From positions 9,779,001 through 9,843,000 of the forward strand of contig JAVTVX010000024.1 in the NCBI GenBank assembly GCA_033439265.1: a DNA stretch of 64,000 bases, in the 5' to 3' direction. How positions within the stretch are numbered: the first letter of the stretch is position 1; every line of letters starts with the position of its first letter. Position numbers and translations under genes: made by a program. This document shows, in pieces, positions 12,167-24,961 of the stretch. Origin of the DNA: Dillenia suffruticosa. Taxonomy: Eukaryota > Streptophyta > Magnoliopsida > Dilleniales > Dilleniaceae. The notes under the pieces are model-generated. The model was not told the DNA's origin. It did no database searches and saw nothing but the letters and a program-made list of their open reading frames with translations.

Positions 12167-14047
12167 TGTAAGAACCATTTAAAGGAGTTGAATAGGTGGT
12201 TTGCCATTTTTTGAATTTTCTAGAAATTTAAGACTTGAAACACAGAGACGAGACTAAAAAGAATAAGAAAAATCAACACAAATTATTTATAGTGATTCCA
12301 CCATTCTCAATATACATCCGCTCCCAAATTTTATCTAGATTTTCCAATCAATTATTCTGACAATGATTTACATACTAGTTTTGCAGTGCTAACTAACCTT
12401 ACAAATGTTATACCCAAACACTCACATTTGCCTTTCCTAAGAGCAAGTAAACTCAATCTAAAAATCTCTCTCTTTATCTCTCAATCCCAAAATCAAGAGT
12501 GACAACCTTTCGATCTTTTACAACAGATATTGAATGAAAAAAAATACAAAATGAAGTTAAGATCTTCAAATATATCTTGATGTACAATTGAGAGTGAAAT
12601 AAAAATACAAAAAAACAGAGTATGGCTTTGTGTTTTAAAGACTTGTTTAAATCTTGCAAAAGATATTTCTTCACTCTCCTTGTATCATATTTATATTCAT
12701 AGAAGTTCATTGAATGCATCGCATAGTTTGATGAGGTTTGTAAGCTTTTCATTTAATTCATAAGAGTTTTTCTGAACAAATGAACATTATTGACATGCGG
12801 TCGACCTATTGGAACTCTGAGTCAACTTCATTTTAAACTTTGAAATATTTAAGTTGACTTGTTAAATCGTCAGGTTGACTCCATAGATGCATAGGTCAAC
12901 TTGTGTGTATTCATATTGTGAGAGCAAGGTCTGCTTGTTTTGTTCATGGGTTAGCTTGCACACAGTGTGAGTCAACTCACAAATTGTAGTCTCAAGTCAA
13001 CTTATCCTATCTCTGGGTCAACTTACTAAAGTTATAGACATTAGTTTATGTGACTTGGATTTCTCAAGTCTACTTAGATTATGACAGAGTTGACTTGCGT
13101 GACTGTTTTGTTTTGGGTCAGGTCGACTTAGTGTTATTTTATCATGGGTTCATGTCGACTTGTATAATGTTTATGTTGACTCAATTAGATTGCAGAGTTA
13201 ACTTTTATGATTTTGATTTAACAGGTGGACTCATTAGTTTTCTCATGTCGACTCGTGATTTTTTATACTTAGAAAATTTTTTAACACAAGTGTTCAAGTC
13301 GACTTGTCATTATATTGGGTCGACTTGTCAGCATACAAATTGTGTTTGCTAGACCTATAGGGTAGGTCGACAGGATCTAGTACTTGAATCGACCCATTTT
13401 CTTTCTATGTAAGCCTCAGGTCGACTTAAATTCATAACAAGTCGACTTACTTAAATTACAAACTTAGTTTTTGAGACTTAAAATTGACATGTTAACGTAT
13501 TTAAAGTGAGTAGACTTATCAAGTTGACTTGTCACTCAGGCAGGTTGACTTGGTTATGTAGAGACTTAGACTTCTAAGACCTAAAATTGACAAGTTGACT
13601 TATTTTAAGTATGAGTCGACTTATGATTTTATAGTCTTGAAGTTCAGTTCCACTTGTCACTTGGACAAGTCAACTTGATTATATGTAGATTTAAAGTTTT
13701 GAGATATGTAATTCTTAAGTCGTCTTGACATTTACTCAAGTCGATTTAAAGTATTTCATATTTAGTCTAATTTCAAATTTTCTGAACTTTAGGTCAATCT
13801 AGAGTTAAGATTAGATTGACTTGACAATTAACAAGTTGACTTGACATATGTGTGGGTCGACATGTTATATCAAATCCACTCATTTTGGTTATGTAAATCG
13901 ACTCATTAAATGCACAGGTTGACATGCTTAAACTTGTTTTACTTTTAATAATTTTTCTATTTTATTAGAATTTCAATTAAACATCTCAAAATCATTTTAA
14001 TTATCTTTAATCATCATCAAAACCTATTTTACTCGATAATCTCTCCC
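12167..14047 (-). repeat. 3' LTR of the copia element
   Basis: In minus orientation it starts right after a purine tract (AAAAAAGGGAGAGA, about 14050-14063) with a segment containing GGTTTTGATGATGAT, like SIRE-type LTR starts. It ends ACCACCTATTCAACTCC...TTCTTACA at 12167, the U5 end common in this group. The start is placed only approximately because no partner LTR remains in the window. Confidence 0.6.
12785..13935. repeat. Dense array of degenerate CAAGTCGACTTG palindromes in the copia LTR
   Basis: About 35-40 copies of AAGTYGACTT or close variants occur in about 1.15 kb, on average one per 30 bases with irregular spacing. Variants are mostly GTCGAC, GTTGAC and GTCAAC, which are the products expected when the central CpG of the palindrome loses methyl-C on either strand. 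GTTGAC and GTCAAC contain the TTGAC core of the WRKY W-box. The function is not known; this is what the sequence shows. Confidence 0.85.
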
Positions 14048-14059
14048 TTTTTTATAATA

Positions 14060-14830
14060 ATAAAATCTTATTTGAAAATTGTTTGAAAAATTGAACATAT
14101 TCCCTCTCAACCAATGGAACATACTTTAATTCTTTTCTTTTATTCAAGTAAAGCATAATCCTATAACTAATATGTATATCATACTCAATCTAACAAGTTT
14201 TAACTCTCTCTCTCTCTCTCTCTCTTAGTCCAATGCCTATTCTTTTTAATTGCACGCATTCAAATTAACCATAAGCCAACCATATATTTACACAATATTC
14301 AAACAAACTACAAGCCAATCATATATTTTCACAATATTCAAACTATTCTCCCTCTTCTTGTTATCAACAAAATAGGGTTCTTAGCAAAATTAAACCAGAA
14401 GGACAAAAAAATAGCTCAAAATTAAGGTCTTAACCTATTGATAGAGAAAAACTAACCAACAAACACATGCGCACATATAGACTAAGGTAAATAATCATAG
14501 AACAATTAAGCATAGCCTTGTAAGATCATTCAACTATGGATTAAATTGAAACATATCTAAGCATATGATCATGTGAGAGTTCGAACATAACATGAGAGAG
14601 TTCAATTAACTTATTGAAACATATGAAAATATGAAACATATGAAACATATGAAACATATGCTAGGCGAAATAACAAAGAGTAAGCATAGGCATATTCAAC
14701 AATATACATTTGATTACATAGAAGTTAGGTTACTACAATAACGAATAAAACAAAGACAAAAAGATAAAGAAAATAGCAAAATAAAACTCTAGATTTCTTC
14801 AAACGTAGTAGCTCATGAAATGATTTTGAA
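14060..14830 (-). other. Copia 3' internal spacer
   Basis: AT-rich sequence between the extra 3' ORF and the purine tract. It contains a (CT)n run at about 14203-14225 and short GAAACATATG tandem repeats at about 14625-14660. No gene seen. Confidence 0.5.
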
Positions 14831-15300
14831 ATTGAAGTTTAAGAAGAGTTTAGAGGTTTGGGATGATTTTCTTTTGTCATGGTTTCAAGTTGATTGAGCT
14901 TGTCTTGAGTTTGAGCATTTTGTTCTTCAATTCGAAGGAGTTGAACTTGCATGTAGACCAAAACCCTCCAAATCATATCCATTGTGACATCGGAGGAAGA
15001 AGAAAAAATGGATGTAGATGAACCACTAGATGAAGGGATTATTTGTAAACTTTCTTCTCTAAATTCACTATTAAGACTTTCTTTAGATGGTTCACTAGGT
15101 CCCTGTTTATCTCTCTTTCTTTTCTTTGCCCATACATTTTGCTCATCCTTATCTTTTCTTTCCCAAACTCCATCCTTATAAATTCACTTGACCTTTTTCA
15201 AAGATGACTCATCAATCCCATTCTTAATCAACAACTTGATGCTTATCTCATTTTTAAGATTATTTTTCTTGTTCATTATGCATGCCATAAGCCACTGGTG
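14830..15300 (-). pseudogene. Copia extra 3' ORF, downstream part (plant transposon-protein-like)
   Basis: The minus strand encodes a Lys/Ser/Glu-rich stretch with KDGVWERKDKD, a poly-Ser region and a heptad-like tail (VQLLRIEEQNAQTQDKLNQL). This resembles the C-terminal tails of the 'putative plant transposon protein' family, but that match is from memory. It is the continuation of the ORF at 26357-27000, interrupted here by an Athila-like element. Fossil. Confidence 0.5.
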
Positions 15301-16695
15301 TGTCGTCAAACAGCCAAATATAAAATACCTACTTCAAACGATACGAATATAGCGCGAGTAGGGTCGTATCCATAGAGAACGACAGATCTATTTCTTTTAA
15401 TAAAAATGAAAATAAAATATGGGGGGTTTTGATAAAATAATCTAAAATAACTAAGCAAACAAATCACTGAAAATTTACTAAAATAAAATGATGAGATAAT
15501 ATCAATTGAAAGAAAAGATGTCAATTAAGATAAAACCTAGCCAAAGGAGTTATTTCAGCCTTGATATGTTTGATTGATCATCGATACAAAAATTACTCGA
15601 TATTATGCGAATAAATTGGTTATAGTCACTAAGTACCACGAAGCGACCAATCTCTCCGTACTTCTTCGGTAATCAAGATACCATCGTTAATTACTTCCCT
15701 AATCGAAAGACAACCCAAGAGACTCTCGTTGGATTTAATGTTCCGACAGCATTACGATCTAGAGAGACCCAATTCTAATCAGTAAATTCCAATTTGGATT
15801 TATTTAAATTAGATTACCTAATCTCTCGACATAAATCCTACCGCTTGCGAGACCATAAAATTATGTCAATTACCACTCCATTAAAAACACACAAATCTTG
15901 TTATTTTTAAATGGTAGTAGACTATTCTAGGGTTATTAAATATAGGCCTCTATTTAACAATCCCAAAACAATAATAAACACTAAGCATAAAGATTAAATA
16001 AATACCCACAAATATCAAGTAAATAAAATCATTTAGATCTCACAATCATCATTTATCAAGATTTCAATAATCTTTTGACTAGAAAAGAAATTAAAATGAA
16101 AACATAATGAAAGAAAACTCACAAAAAATAAATGTTGCTTCTAAGGAATGAAGAAAAGAACCAATAATTTCTTCCCGACTGAAGGCAGCAACCTGCTGTT
16201 TTCCTGCTGTTTTCTGCTTCTGCTCACCTCTCAAAAGTCAATAATACAAAGCTTAAATATCTCCTCTAGTGGGTGTGCGGCTGGAACCCTAAAAGAATAG
16301 TAATTCCTACAATTTTACCTTAGTAAAATTACTCTATAATATTCTCTAAAATTGAATGAAATATCCTAAAGAATAAAATCCTAAAAACTTCAAGTAAAAT
16401 AAAATAATTACAACGATTCAAAATTTCACATTCCTAAATATTAGGAATGAAGAATAAAATCTTCAAAAGTCTTGTATTTCTCCTTGAATTCAGCGCGCCC
16501 ACGTGCTAATGAAAAGTCATTTCTGTCTGTTCTTTCATCCTTGCATAATTGCTCCAATTAAGTCTCTTTTTCTTCATATTTCTCCCTGTCTTTTGTCTGA
16601 TTAATCTAACATATCAATCACCACAATTAGTGTAATATTTTCTCAAAATAATGTAAAAATCAATTACAAATATTACACTTATTTTGTTCCTATCA
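15301..16695 (-). repeat. 3' LTR of the Athila-like element
   Basis: Collinear with the 24962-26356 copy over the full 1395 bp, with about 50 single-base differences, most of them transitions. It lies directly downstream of the GGTGTGGGGGAATT polypurine tract. Confidence 0.93.
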
Positions 16696-16709
16696 AATTC
16701 CCCCACACC

Positions 16710-18240
16710 TAGATGATGCTTATCCTCAAGCATTCCTAACTCATCTAAATCGGACACTAAAATCCTGCTTGTTTTCTTTCAAGTCCCCAAGTCAACAATC
16801 ACTATTAAAAGTTAAGCTGAAAGCATAATCAAAACAGCAAGTACTTCACAGTATTCCGTACTAAAACAACCACTATATATCCCAACAGTCACTTATGAAA
16901 TCCAAACAGCACGATTCGACAATCCTCTCTAAGGGGTCACTCTAATGCACTCAAAAGGGTAAAGAGTATTTCAATAACACTCAAATCAACACATTGGAAA
17001 TGACATTACCATATGCTTGCAAATATATCAAATCTCCACCACTTAAAAATTAGAATTTCATACATCAATCTAAAGGTCTTTCATTTGGTTGTAACGTGGC
17101 TAGGGTTAGGGGTAGGAAAAAAAAGGAATTTCAAGGGTTAAAATCATACCAAAGGCCATATATAACTAACCACACAATTTTTTTTATAACATTGATTGAT
17201 ATTTACCTCAACAAATAGCAGACAAAATTGAATTCTTACTCTTCAAATGAATAGACAATAGCAAACAATATACAAGAATATCAAATGTTTTCTCAATTTT
17301 CTATTACTGAAGTGTAAATGAATTTCCAATCAAAATACAACACTTCTTTTTCTCAATCACTTTTTCTTTTTCTTTGTTTTTTTTTCATTTTTCTTTTCTT
17401 TTTTTTTTCTTGCTTTTGCTTTTGCTTTTTTTTTTCCAAACATATATCATCTTCATGAAAATGTCAACATCAAAATTCTAATCATCATCTTCCTATTGAG
17501 GTAAACATAAAACCAAAATCATGCAATTAAATATATATACCTTTGGTACTAGGGTTTGAAATGAAGGCTAAAATCAAAGGCTAGGTGTTGTATTGAGTGG
17601 GTTTTAAAGAAGAAAAAAAAAAAAAGGGGAAAGGCTCAAATTGGGTAACTAAGGGTTTATGAAATCAAGGTATAGATTTTAAGAAAGTCAAAATGGCGTA
17701 AATCCTAAGTGCCTTTATCATTTCAATGCATAAAATCCTATATGTGGTCTCGAAATGCATAACAATACAAGTTCTAGAATGTGCAATCCAATTGTGATAA
17801 TCACTCATCAAGAAAAATAACGTCGAGCACAAAAAATGAATTTGCTCATTTATGACTCAAAACCTCACTTTTTAAGTAGGGTTTGTGTCAAATCTTGCAT
17901 GTTCATCATTCAAGGAAAACTATTAAAGACATGAGCAGCCATCTCAAGCACAAAAAACACCATTGATACAAGCCATTTGTCATACATCTCCAGCCACCCA
18001 AATAGCATACATCAACAAAGGGAACTTGAAATTTTTATTTTTATTTATTTATTTATTTATTTTTATAAAAAGCCTATAAAGAATGCTCCTATGTATGAAT
18101 CTAAAAGCATGGCTAACCTCCCCCACACCGAAATCATACATTGTCCCCAATGTATGCCGAAATGAAGAAAGAGCAAAAGAAAATAAGAAAACATGCAAAA
18201 ATGAAGAAACAAACAAGAAGGCAAGATAGAACAATACTCC
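16710..18240 (-). other. Athila 3' non-coding region
   Basis: AT-rich, with T-rich and A-rich runs near 17340-17430 and 17608-17625 and an (ATTT)n run near 18030-18065. No gene seen. Confidence 0.6.
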
Positions 18241-18950
18241 CCTACGGTGGAGGTGGAAACGGAGGACGAAAGCCAACAAACGCGAAATATGCCATAAGGT
18301 TGTTTTCCATGCGAGACAAACGGTCGTCAATAGATTGAAGTGTGGGCAAGGAAATTGGGACGGCAGAGGGAAGAAGGACTGCCTCAGGGATGGGAGAACC
18401 TACACGAGGACAAGAAAAATGCTTTGTCGCGCTTCAGCAGAATGAAATCGCAGATAGCCGTGAAGGTGAGTACGCGGCGGAGGAAGGATAGATTTCCCTC
18501 TCGCTACCCTTGAACAGACGCGAGGCCTTTTCGGAGTGGAAGAGGAGGGTGCGGCTGCTGTTGTTGGTTCAGGAACTTCAAGAGTCGGAGAGCGATCAAT
18601 AGGAGGTGAGTGGGGAGTGCGATCACTCGAAGGAGATGAAGATGGAGATCCGTGATGGCCCGTGGGTGGATTGGAGGGTAAGTGAGGACGGGCTTGAGAG
18701 GTGGAAGGCGAAGGGTTTGCGGGAGGCGATGAAGGCGATTCGTCGCTATCGGAGGAGAGAGAGATGCGAGATGCACCTTGACTCTTTGGTCCCTAGGGCC
18801 AACGCGGGTGGAGGCCAGAGCGACGACGGTGGTGGTGAGGGTGGATCTGCTTCTTGGCCATTGGTGGCGGCAGCGGAGATAGCGTCGAAGGCGAAAGAGG
18901 AAAGAAAACCCTAGAAAACAAATGGTGAAAGGTTAGAGCAGACAAGATAA
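18240..18950 (-). pseudogene. Accessory ORF remnant downstream of Athila pol
   Basis: The minus strand holds a Pro/Leu/Arg-rich reading region followed by IDDRLSRMENNLMAYFAFVG and a Pro-rich end. Similar short tails occur at the 3' ORF of Athila relatives, as far as I recall. Function unknown; it could be an env-like position ORF. GC content is clearly higher than in the flanks. Fossil. Confidence 0.45.
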
Positions 18951-19009
18951 TGGTGATTCTTCTCTCCGTTTTTCGTCTTTTTTTTTTTTTTTTAATGCAG
19001 AAGTGGTCT

Positions 19010-19250
19010 GAATTTAAGGCATGGGCACGCCTTAAATGAAGTGAGATTCTGTTCGTCTAATGGTCGTAGGGCCAGACGTGGACGGATCGTAGAGCGTGGT
19101 CACGCCCTATCGTGGGAGTACGTCTGCCAGTGGGAGTGATATGGGCAGATGTGAAAAGTGATTATGGCGTGGGCACGCCTTAAGGGAAAATGATGTCCGT
19201 CCGTGTAAATGAGATAGGCAGATGTGGGTAGGAGTTAGGGCGTGGGCACG
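19010..19250. repeat. Four GGCGTGGGCACGCC palindrome repeats in the 3' region of the Athila-like element
   Basis: Near-palindromic copies centre at about 19021, 19100, 19172 and 19236, spaced about 64-79 bases, inside longer diverged repeats that share words such as GGGCAGATGTG. They lie between integrase and the accessory ORF region. A related three-copy set is present in the other Athila-like element at 32.26-32.41 kb. Confidence 0.8.
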
Positions 19251-19467
19251 CCCTATAGTACGACCGCTTCTGAATTTTATTTTTATTTTTTTTGTTGAAA
19301 AATCACTCCTAAAGCAAGTTTAAAGAAGGAAAATAAAGAAAATGAATAAATAATAATAATAATAATAATAACAAATAAATAAAAATAAAAATAAAAATAG
19401 GACTATTGGGTTGCCTCCCAATGAGCGCCTTTGTTTATCGTCTTTGGCTCGACATTGTCTTCTCGTC

Positions 19468-20927
19468 TTACTCCTCCTTGTATGTGGGATGTGCCAAATG
19501 AACTTCCTCCACTATAGAGACATCAAATCTGTCAATAAATGGTTTCAATCGTTGTCCATTCACCTTAAAGGTGTTGTTAGTCTCTATATTTTTAATTTCA
19601 ATAGCACCATGAGGAGAGATACTTACTACTGAATATGGTCCTGTCCATTGAGACTTTAACTTACCGGGCATAAACTTCAATTTGGAATCGAAAAGAAGCA
19701 CTTTTTGACCTTCAAAGAAGTGTTTTTGTCGATGAAGTTTATCGTGAACAAGTTTAGTCATTTCTTTGTAAAGCCTTGCATTGTTGTAAGCTTCTAAACG
19801 AATCTCTTCCAACTCCTGAAGTTGCAGCTTCCTCTCCCTTCCAACTTCCTTGGCATCTAAGTTGCATTGCTTGACTGCCCAAAAAGCACGATGTTCAATA
19901 GCAACCGGTAAATGACATAACTTACCAAAAACTAATCGGTATGGTGACATTCTAATTGGGGTTTTGAATGTAGTTCGATAGGCCCAGAGTGCATACTCCA
20001 ATCGTAAACTTCAATCCTTACGGCTTGGATTTATTGTTTTTTCAAAATACTCTTGATCTCACGATTAGAAACTTCTGCTTGCCCATTGGTTTGAGGATGG
20101 TATGCGGTGGCTACTCGGTGATTAACTCTGTATTTGCGCATTAAAGCTTCCACCGTATGATTGCAAAAATGTGTACCTTGATCACTGATGATCGCCTTCA
20201 GTACCCCAAACCTACAGAAAATGTTAGATTTAATGAAACCTACAACAACCGTAGAATCATTAGTACGGATAGCTTTTGCTTCTACCCATTTCGAGACATA
20301 GTCTACGGCAAGCAAAATATATAGAAAGCCACATGAACTAGGAATGGGTCGCATAAAATCCATACCCCATACATCGAAAATTTCACAAAATAAAATTGGG
20401 GTTTGAGGCATTTCATCCCTAGAAGATATGTTGCCTATCATTTGACAATTCACACAACTCTTACAATATTGGTATACATCCTTAAAGAGTGTTTCCCAAT
20501 AAAAACCACTATCCAGAATTTTTCTAGCTGTTCTTTTGGGACCAAAATGACCACCACATGCATGACTATGGCAATAAGCAAGTATGGAATGAATTTCATC
20601 GTTAGGCACACATCTACGAATGATTTGATCAGATCTTATTTTCCACAAGTATGGTTCATCCCAAATGTAGTACTTCGAGTCATTCCTAAGCTTGTTCCTT
20701 TGTGCAATACTTAGGTCATGCGGAAGAATCCCAATTACAAGAAAATTTACAATGTCAGCAAACCAAGGTTCCTTACCTGTCTTACCTTGTAGGGTAAACA
20801 ATTGCTCATCCGGAAATGTTTCAGATATAGGTAAGGATTCTTCTTCTCGCACCAAGCGACTCAAATGATCAACTACAGAATTTTCAAGTCCCTTCCTGTC
20901 CTTAATCTCCCAATCGAATTCTTGCAA
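19468..20927 (-). pseudogene. Integrase of the Athila-like element
   Basis: It starts with [20 protein letters not shown], then the HHCC zinc-binding part ([25 protein letters not shown]), then the DDE core ([40 protein letters not shown]). The C-terminal part has LESALWAYRT-like and [21 protein letters not shown] blocks. Fossil, in two main pieces. Confidence 0.9.
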
Positions 20928-20948
20928 AAACAGTACCCATCGGATAAG

Positions 20949-22511
20949 TCATGGTTTTGACTCCTTCTTTGAAAGCAAATATTTCAAGGTTGCATGATCA
21001 GAGTAAACGACAACCTTAGAGCCTAACAAATAAGATCTAAATTTCTCAAAAGCAAAAATTATGGCAAGAAGCTCCTTCTCAGTTGTGGTATAGTTGCATT
21101 GCGTTGGATTGAGTGTTCTTGATGCATAGTAAATGGCATGAGATTGCTTCCCTTCCTTTTGTCCGAGCACAGCTCCCACAGCATAGTGACTTACATCGCA
21201 CATCAACTCAAAAGGTAGATCCCAATTGGGTGCCTTCAAAACCGGAGCTGAAGTTAGCAAAGTTTTCAATGTATCAAAAGCTTCCTTACACTCATTTCCA
21301 AAATTGAATATAACATCATGTTGCAACAATCTCGAGAGTGGTTGAGCTATTTTCGAGAAGTCCTTGATGAATCGTCGATAGAAACCAGCATGGCCAAGAA
21401 AACTTCGAATTTCTCGCACATTAGTAGGATATGACAAGTTAGCAATTAAATCCACCTTGGCTTTGTCAACTTCAATGCCTCTTGAAGAAATTACATGACC
21501 TAACACTATTCCCTCCTTCACCATAAACTGGCATTTCTCATAGTTAAGGACTAGATTAGTATCAATGCATCTCTTAAGAACTTTACACAAATTATCTAGG
21601 CATTGATTGAATGAATCACCATACACCGTAAAATCATCCATGAAAATTTCGATGCAATCTTCAATTAAATCAGAAAATATACTCATCATGCATCTTTGAA
21701 ATGTTCCCGGTGCATTACAAAGTCCAAAGGGCATCCTACGATATGCAAATGTTCCAAATAGGCAAGTAAAGGTAGTCTTTTCCTGATCTTCTTGAGCTAC
21801 AACTATTTGATAATAGCCCGAGTACCCATCCAAGAAACAGAAAAACAATTTACCCGCCAATCTTTCTAGCACCTGATTAATGAAGAGTAAAGGGAAATGA
21901 TCCTTCCGAGTGGCGGTATTTAATTTTCTAAAGTCAATGCACATTCGCCATCCGGTTTGAAGTCTCATTGGTACCAGCTCATTATTCTCATTTTTTACCA
22001 ATTGAAATCCACTATTTTTGGGAACAACATGAACTGGACTTACCCATTGACTATCAGAAATAAGATATATAATTCCTAACTCTAACAGTTTCAAAATTTC
22101 TTTCAAAACAATTTCTTTCATGGTGGGATTAATTTTTCGTTGAAGTTCCCTTACCGGTTTGGAATCGGATTCAAGTAGAATGCGATGCATACACACAGAA
22201 GGGTTGATACCTTTTATGTCTGCCAAGGTCCATCCAATAGCCATCTTGTATTCTCTTAATACCCGCATTAAGCTCTCTTCTTGATTTTCGATCAAGTCCT
22301 TGGTTATGATTACTGGTAGGGTTTCGTTGTCACCCAAGTATGCATACTTAAGATGTTCAGGTAAATGTTTCAACTCGAGATTTGGGGCCTGCATTGTAGA
22401 AGGAAAAATTTTCTCGTTAGAAAAAAGGTAATGGTAGGAAATTACTGACTTGCCTGAGGGGTAACTTCGGTGTAGACTGCAAAGCCATGATAGTCTCCTC
22501 GGTGTCTTCAT
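20949..22511 (-). pseudogene. Reverse transcriptase and RNase H of the Athila-like element
   Basis: A long open stretch with WVSPVHVVPKNSG, WRMCIDFRKLN, MPFGLCNAPGTFQRCM, the catalytic FMDDFTVYG block and FLGHAGFYRRFIKDFSKIA. RNase H follows with YASRTLNPTQCNYTTTEKEL and VYSDHATLKYLLSKK. This is the longest intact coding stretch of the element. Fossil. Confidence 0.92.
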
Positions 22512-23229
22512 CTCGAGTTACCTCGGTTTGTTTATCTGTCCATCCCTTTTTCAGCACAAGATCAAGTTTATCAAGTACCAAATGTTGTTCAATATTCTCA
22601 TTCACAACAGAGTCAATAATGCTAACATGAAAAATGGATTCCGAATCATTTGGATGTTGCATGGCATGAAAAATATTAAATGTGACAATTTCTCCATCAA
22701 ATTCAAATGACAAGGTTCCTGTATCAACATCAATCTTAGTTTTTGCTGTTTTCATAAAAGGCCTTCCAAGCAATATGAGAGCAGGGTTTGGTGAACAAGC
22801 ATCATCCATGTGAATGATATAAAAATTAACTGGAAAAATTAATTCATTAACCTTGACTAAGACATCTTCAACAATTCCCTCAGGATATGATGTGGACCTA
22901 TCAGCTATTTGTATGATCACATAAGTTTTCTTCAAAAGTCCTAAATTCAAGTACCTAAAAACAGTTAAGGGCATAACATTGATTGATGTACCTAGGTCAA
23001 GCATTGCCTTTTCTATACTCTTAACCCCTACGATTATTGGTATGGTGAACATACCAGGGTCCTTACACTTAGGGGGTAATTTTCTTTGGATGATGGCTGA
23101 AACATTCTCATTAACACAAATCTTATCACTGCCCCTTAGTTTTGTCTTCTTAGTGCATAGTTCTTTGAGAAATTTTGCATATCTTGGCACTTGTCGGATC
23201 GCATCCAAGAGCGGGATGTTGATTTCCAC
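22417..23229 (-). pseudogene. Aspartic protease region of the Athila-like element
   Basis: The ORF reads KKTKLRGSDKICVNENVSA, then VGVKSIEKAMLDLGTSINVM, where DLGTSIN is the usual Athila-clade form of the retropepsin active-site block. ALILLGRPFMKTAKTKIDVD follows. It overlaps the start of the RT segment in another frame. Fossil. Confidence 0.85.
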
Positions 23230-23399
23230 TTTTCAAAAAGTATCTAAGATTTCCTTCTCCTCATTCTCTTTCTTTGATCTTGCTAACCTGCCAGGAAAAG
23301 GAGGTGGAATTACAACTCTAGTCTTAGAAGTATCGGTTTTTTGACTTACCTTTGTGGCCGATTCAGTCAATTTTGATGTTTTATTTTATTCGACCTCTT

Positions 23400-24877
23400 T
23401 GTCTTCTTCAATTGTTGATGAGTCGTCCTGCATTTTCCTTTCATTCTTGATTGCCATAGCACTCACGTTTTCTCTCGAGTTGATTTCTACTTGAGAGGGT
23501 AGCTTCCCATTGTTTTTCTCCATTCGATTTACGGTTGTTGCCAATTGCGACATCTGATTTTCCAAGTTTTTGATGCTGGTTATTGTCTCTAGTTGAAATC
23601 GTTGGTTCTCCTATTGCAACCATTGGGTTTCCTGTTGAAACAATTGAGTGCTATTAGTCAAACTTTTAACAATTTCTTCTATAGACATACCTTGATTTGA
23701 GGAGGGTTGATGTGATTGAAATTGTTGTCGAGGTTGCTGTTGAAACCCTTGTTGTCGATTCCCATAACTAAAATTTGGATGATCCTTCCATCCAGGGTTG
23801 TAGGTGTTTGAATAGGGATCATACTTCCGTTGTGGTTGTCCCGGAAATCCCCCAATTGCATTCATTTATTTGCTGCACTCCTCTTGAAGAGTAGGACACA
23901 TATCGGTTGGGCGTCCCATGTTCGAGCAAATACCACATGCTTTCACTTGTTGAATTTGTCCTACAAACAACCTTTCCACAATAGAAGTTAGGGAATCTAT
24001 TTTATATTCGAGAGAAGAACTACTAACCTCATTGACCCTTTTTGGGGCCTCTTGTCTCCCTCTGAATTGTTGGGCATTGGCTGCCGTGTTTGAAATCAAG
24101 TTTCTTGCATTATCGGGTGTCTTATTCACCAATACTCCTCCACTCGCAACATCGATCATGTTCCATTCCATTGGGGAAAGACCTTCATAGAAATATTGAA
24201 TCAACAACTACTCTGGAATTTGATGTTGAGAACAACTAGCACATAGTTGTTTAAATCTTTCCCAATATTTTGTATAAGGTTTCCCCATTATACTGCCTTA
24301 TTCCACAAATTTCCTTTCTAATAGTAGCTGCACAAGACGCTGGAAAAATTTTTTCTAAAAACATCCTCTCCAAGTCAGGCCAAGTAGTAATAGAGCCAGA
24401 AGGCAAATAAAAGAGCCAATTCTTGGCCTTATCTATCAAAGAAAAAGGAAAAACAACAAGTTTAAGTTGTTCTTCGGTTACTCCCTGTGGTCTCATGGTG
24501 GAACAGACAATGTAGAACTCCTTAAAATATTTGTGAGGATCTTCCCCTACAAGACCATGAAATTTAGGCAATAAATGAATTAGTCCATATCTTAATTCGA
24601 ATGGAGTTGTAATATTAGAAAAATTAATGCACAAAGGTTGTTAATTAAATTCAGGGGTTATCAACTCCCTTAAAGTCCGTTGAGCTGCCATGTTTGTTTC
24701 TTTGACCTCCTTCTCTTCAACGTCAACGTCTGAGTCTAAGAGTTGGTTGGCCAGATTGTTTCCTAGTGATGAACTTGCTATCTTCTTTGCTTCTTGAGTC
24801 TCCTTTTTCAGTTTTCGGGCTATTTTCTCGATCTCTGGGTCAAACACAAGTTCACATGTACGAGCAGAATGAGGCAT
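23400..24877 (-). pseudogene. gag region of the Athila-like element
   Basis: Minus-strand pieces include LRELITPEFN, FELRYGLIHLLPKFHGL and WPDLERMFLEKIFPAS, the classic Athila/gypsy gag core. They are followed by a Gln/Pro-rich tail with YDPYSNTYNPGWKDHPNFSY and a coiled-coil-like segment. Broken fossil. Confidence 0.85.
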
Positions 24878-24930
24878 ATACCAAAAAAAATATGAAAGTT
24901 AAATTTTAAAAGAAATAAATCTATTAACAC

Positions 24931-24951
24931 CGTTCCCCAGCAACGGCGCCA
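24931..24951 (-). other. Primer-binding site of the Athila-like element
   Basis: Minus-strand TGGCGCCGTTGCTGGGGA matches the 3' end expected for a plant tRNA-Asp primer, as used by Athila relatives. Confidence 0.8.
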
Positions 24952-24961
24952 AAATTTGGTA

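Noticed and set aside
13050-13352. 100-residue plus-strand ORF
   Set aside because: It lies in the palindrome array of the copia LTR and has no domain.
12785-13935. CRISPR-like repeat array
   Set aside because: Repeats are about 10-12 bases, degenerate and irregularly spaced, in a plant LTR; no cas genes.
18504-18914. Plus-strand ORF of 102 residues
   Set aside because: Antisense to the accessory ORF region of the Athila-like element; the minus reading resembles known element tails better.
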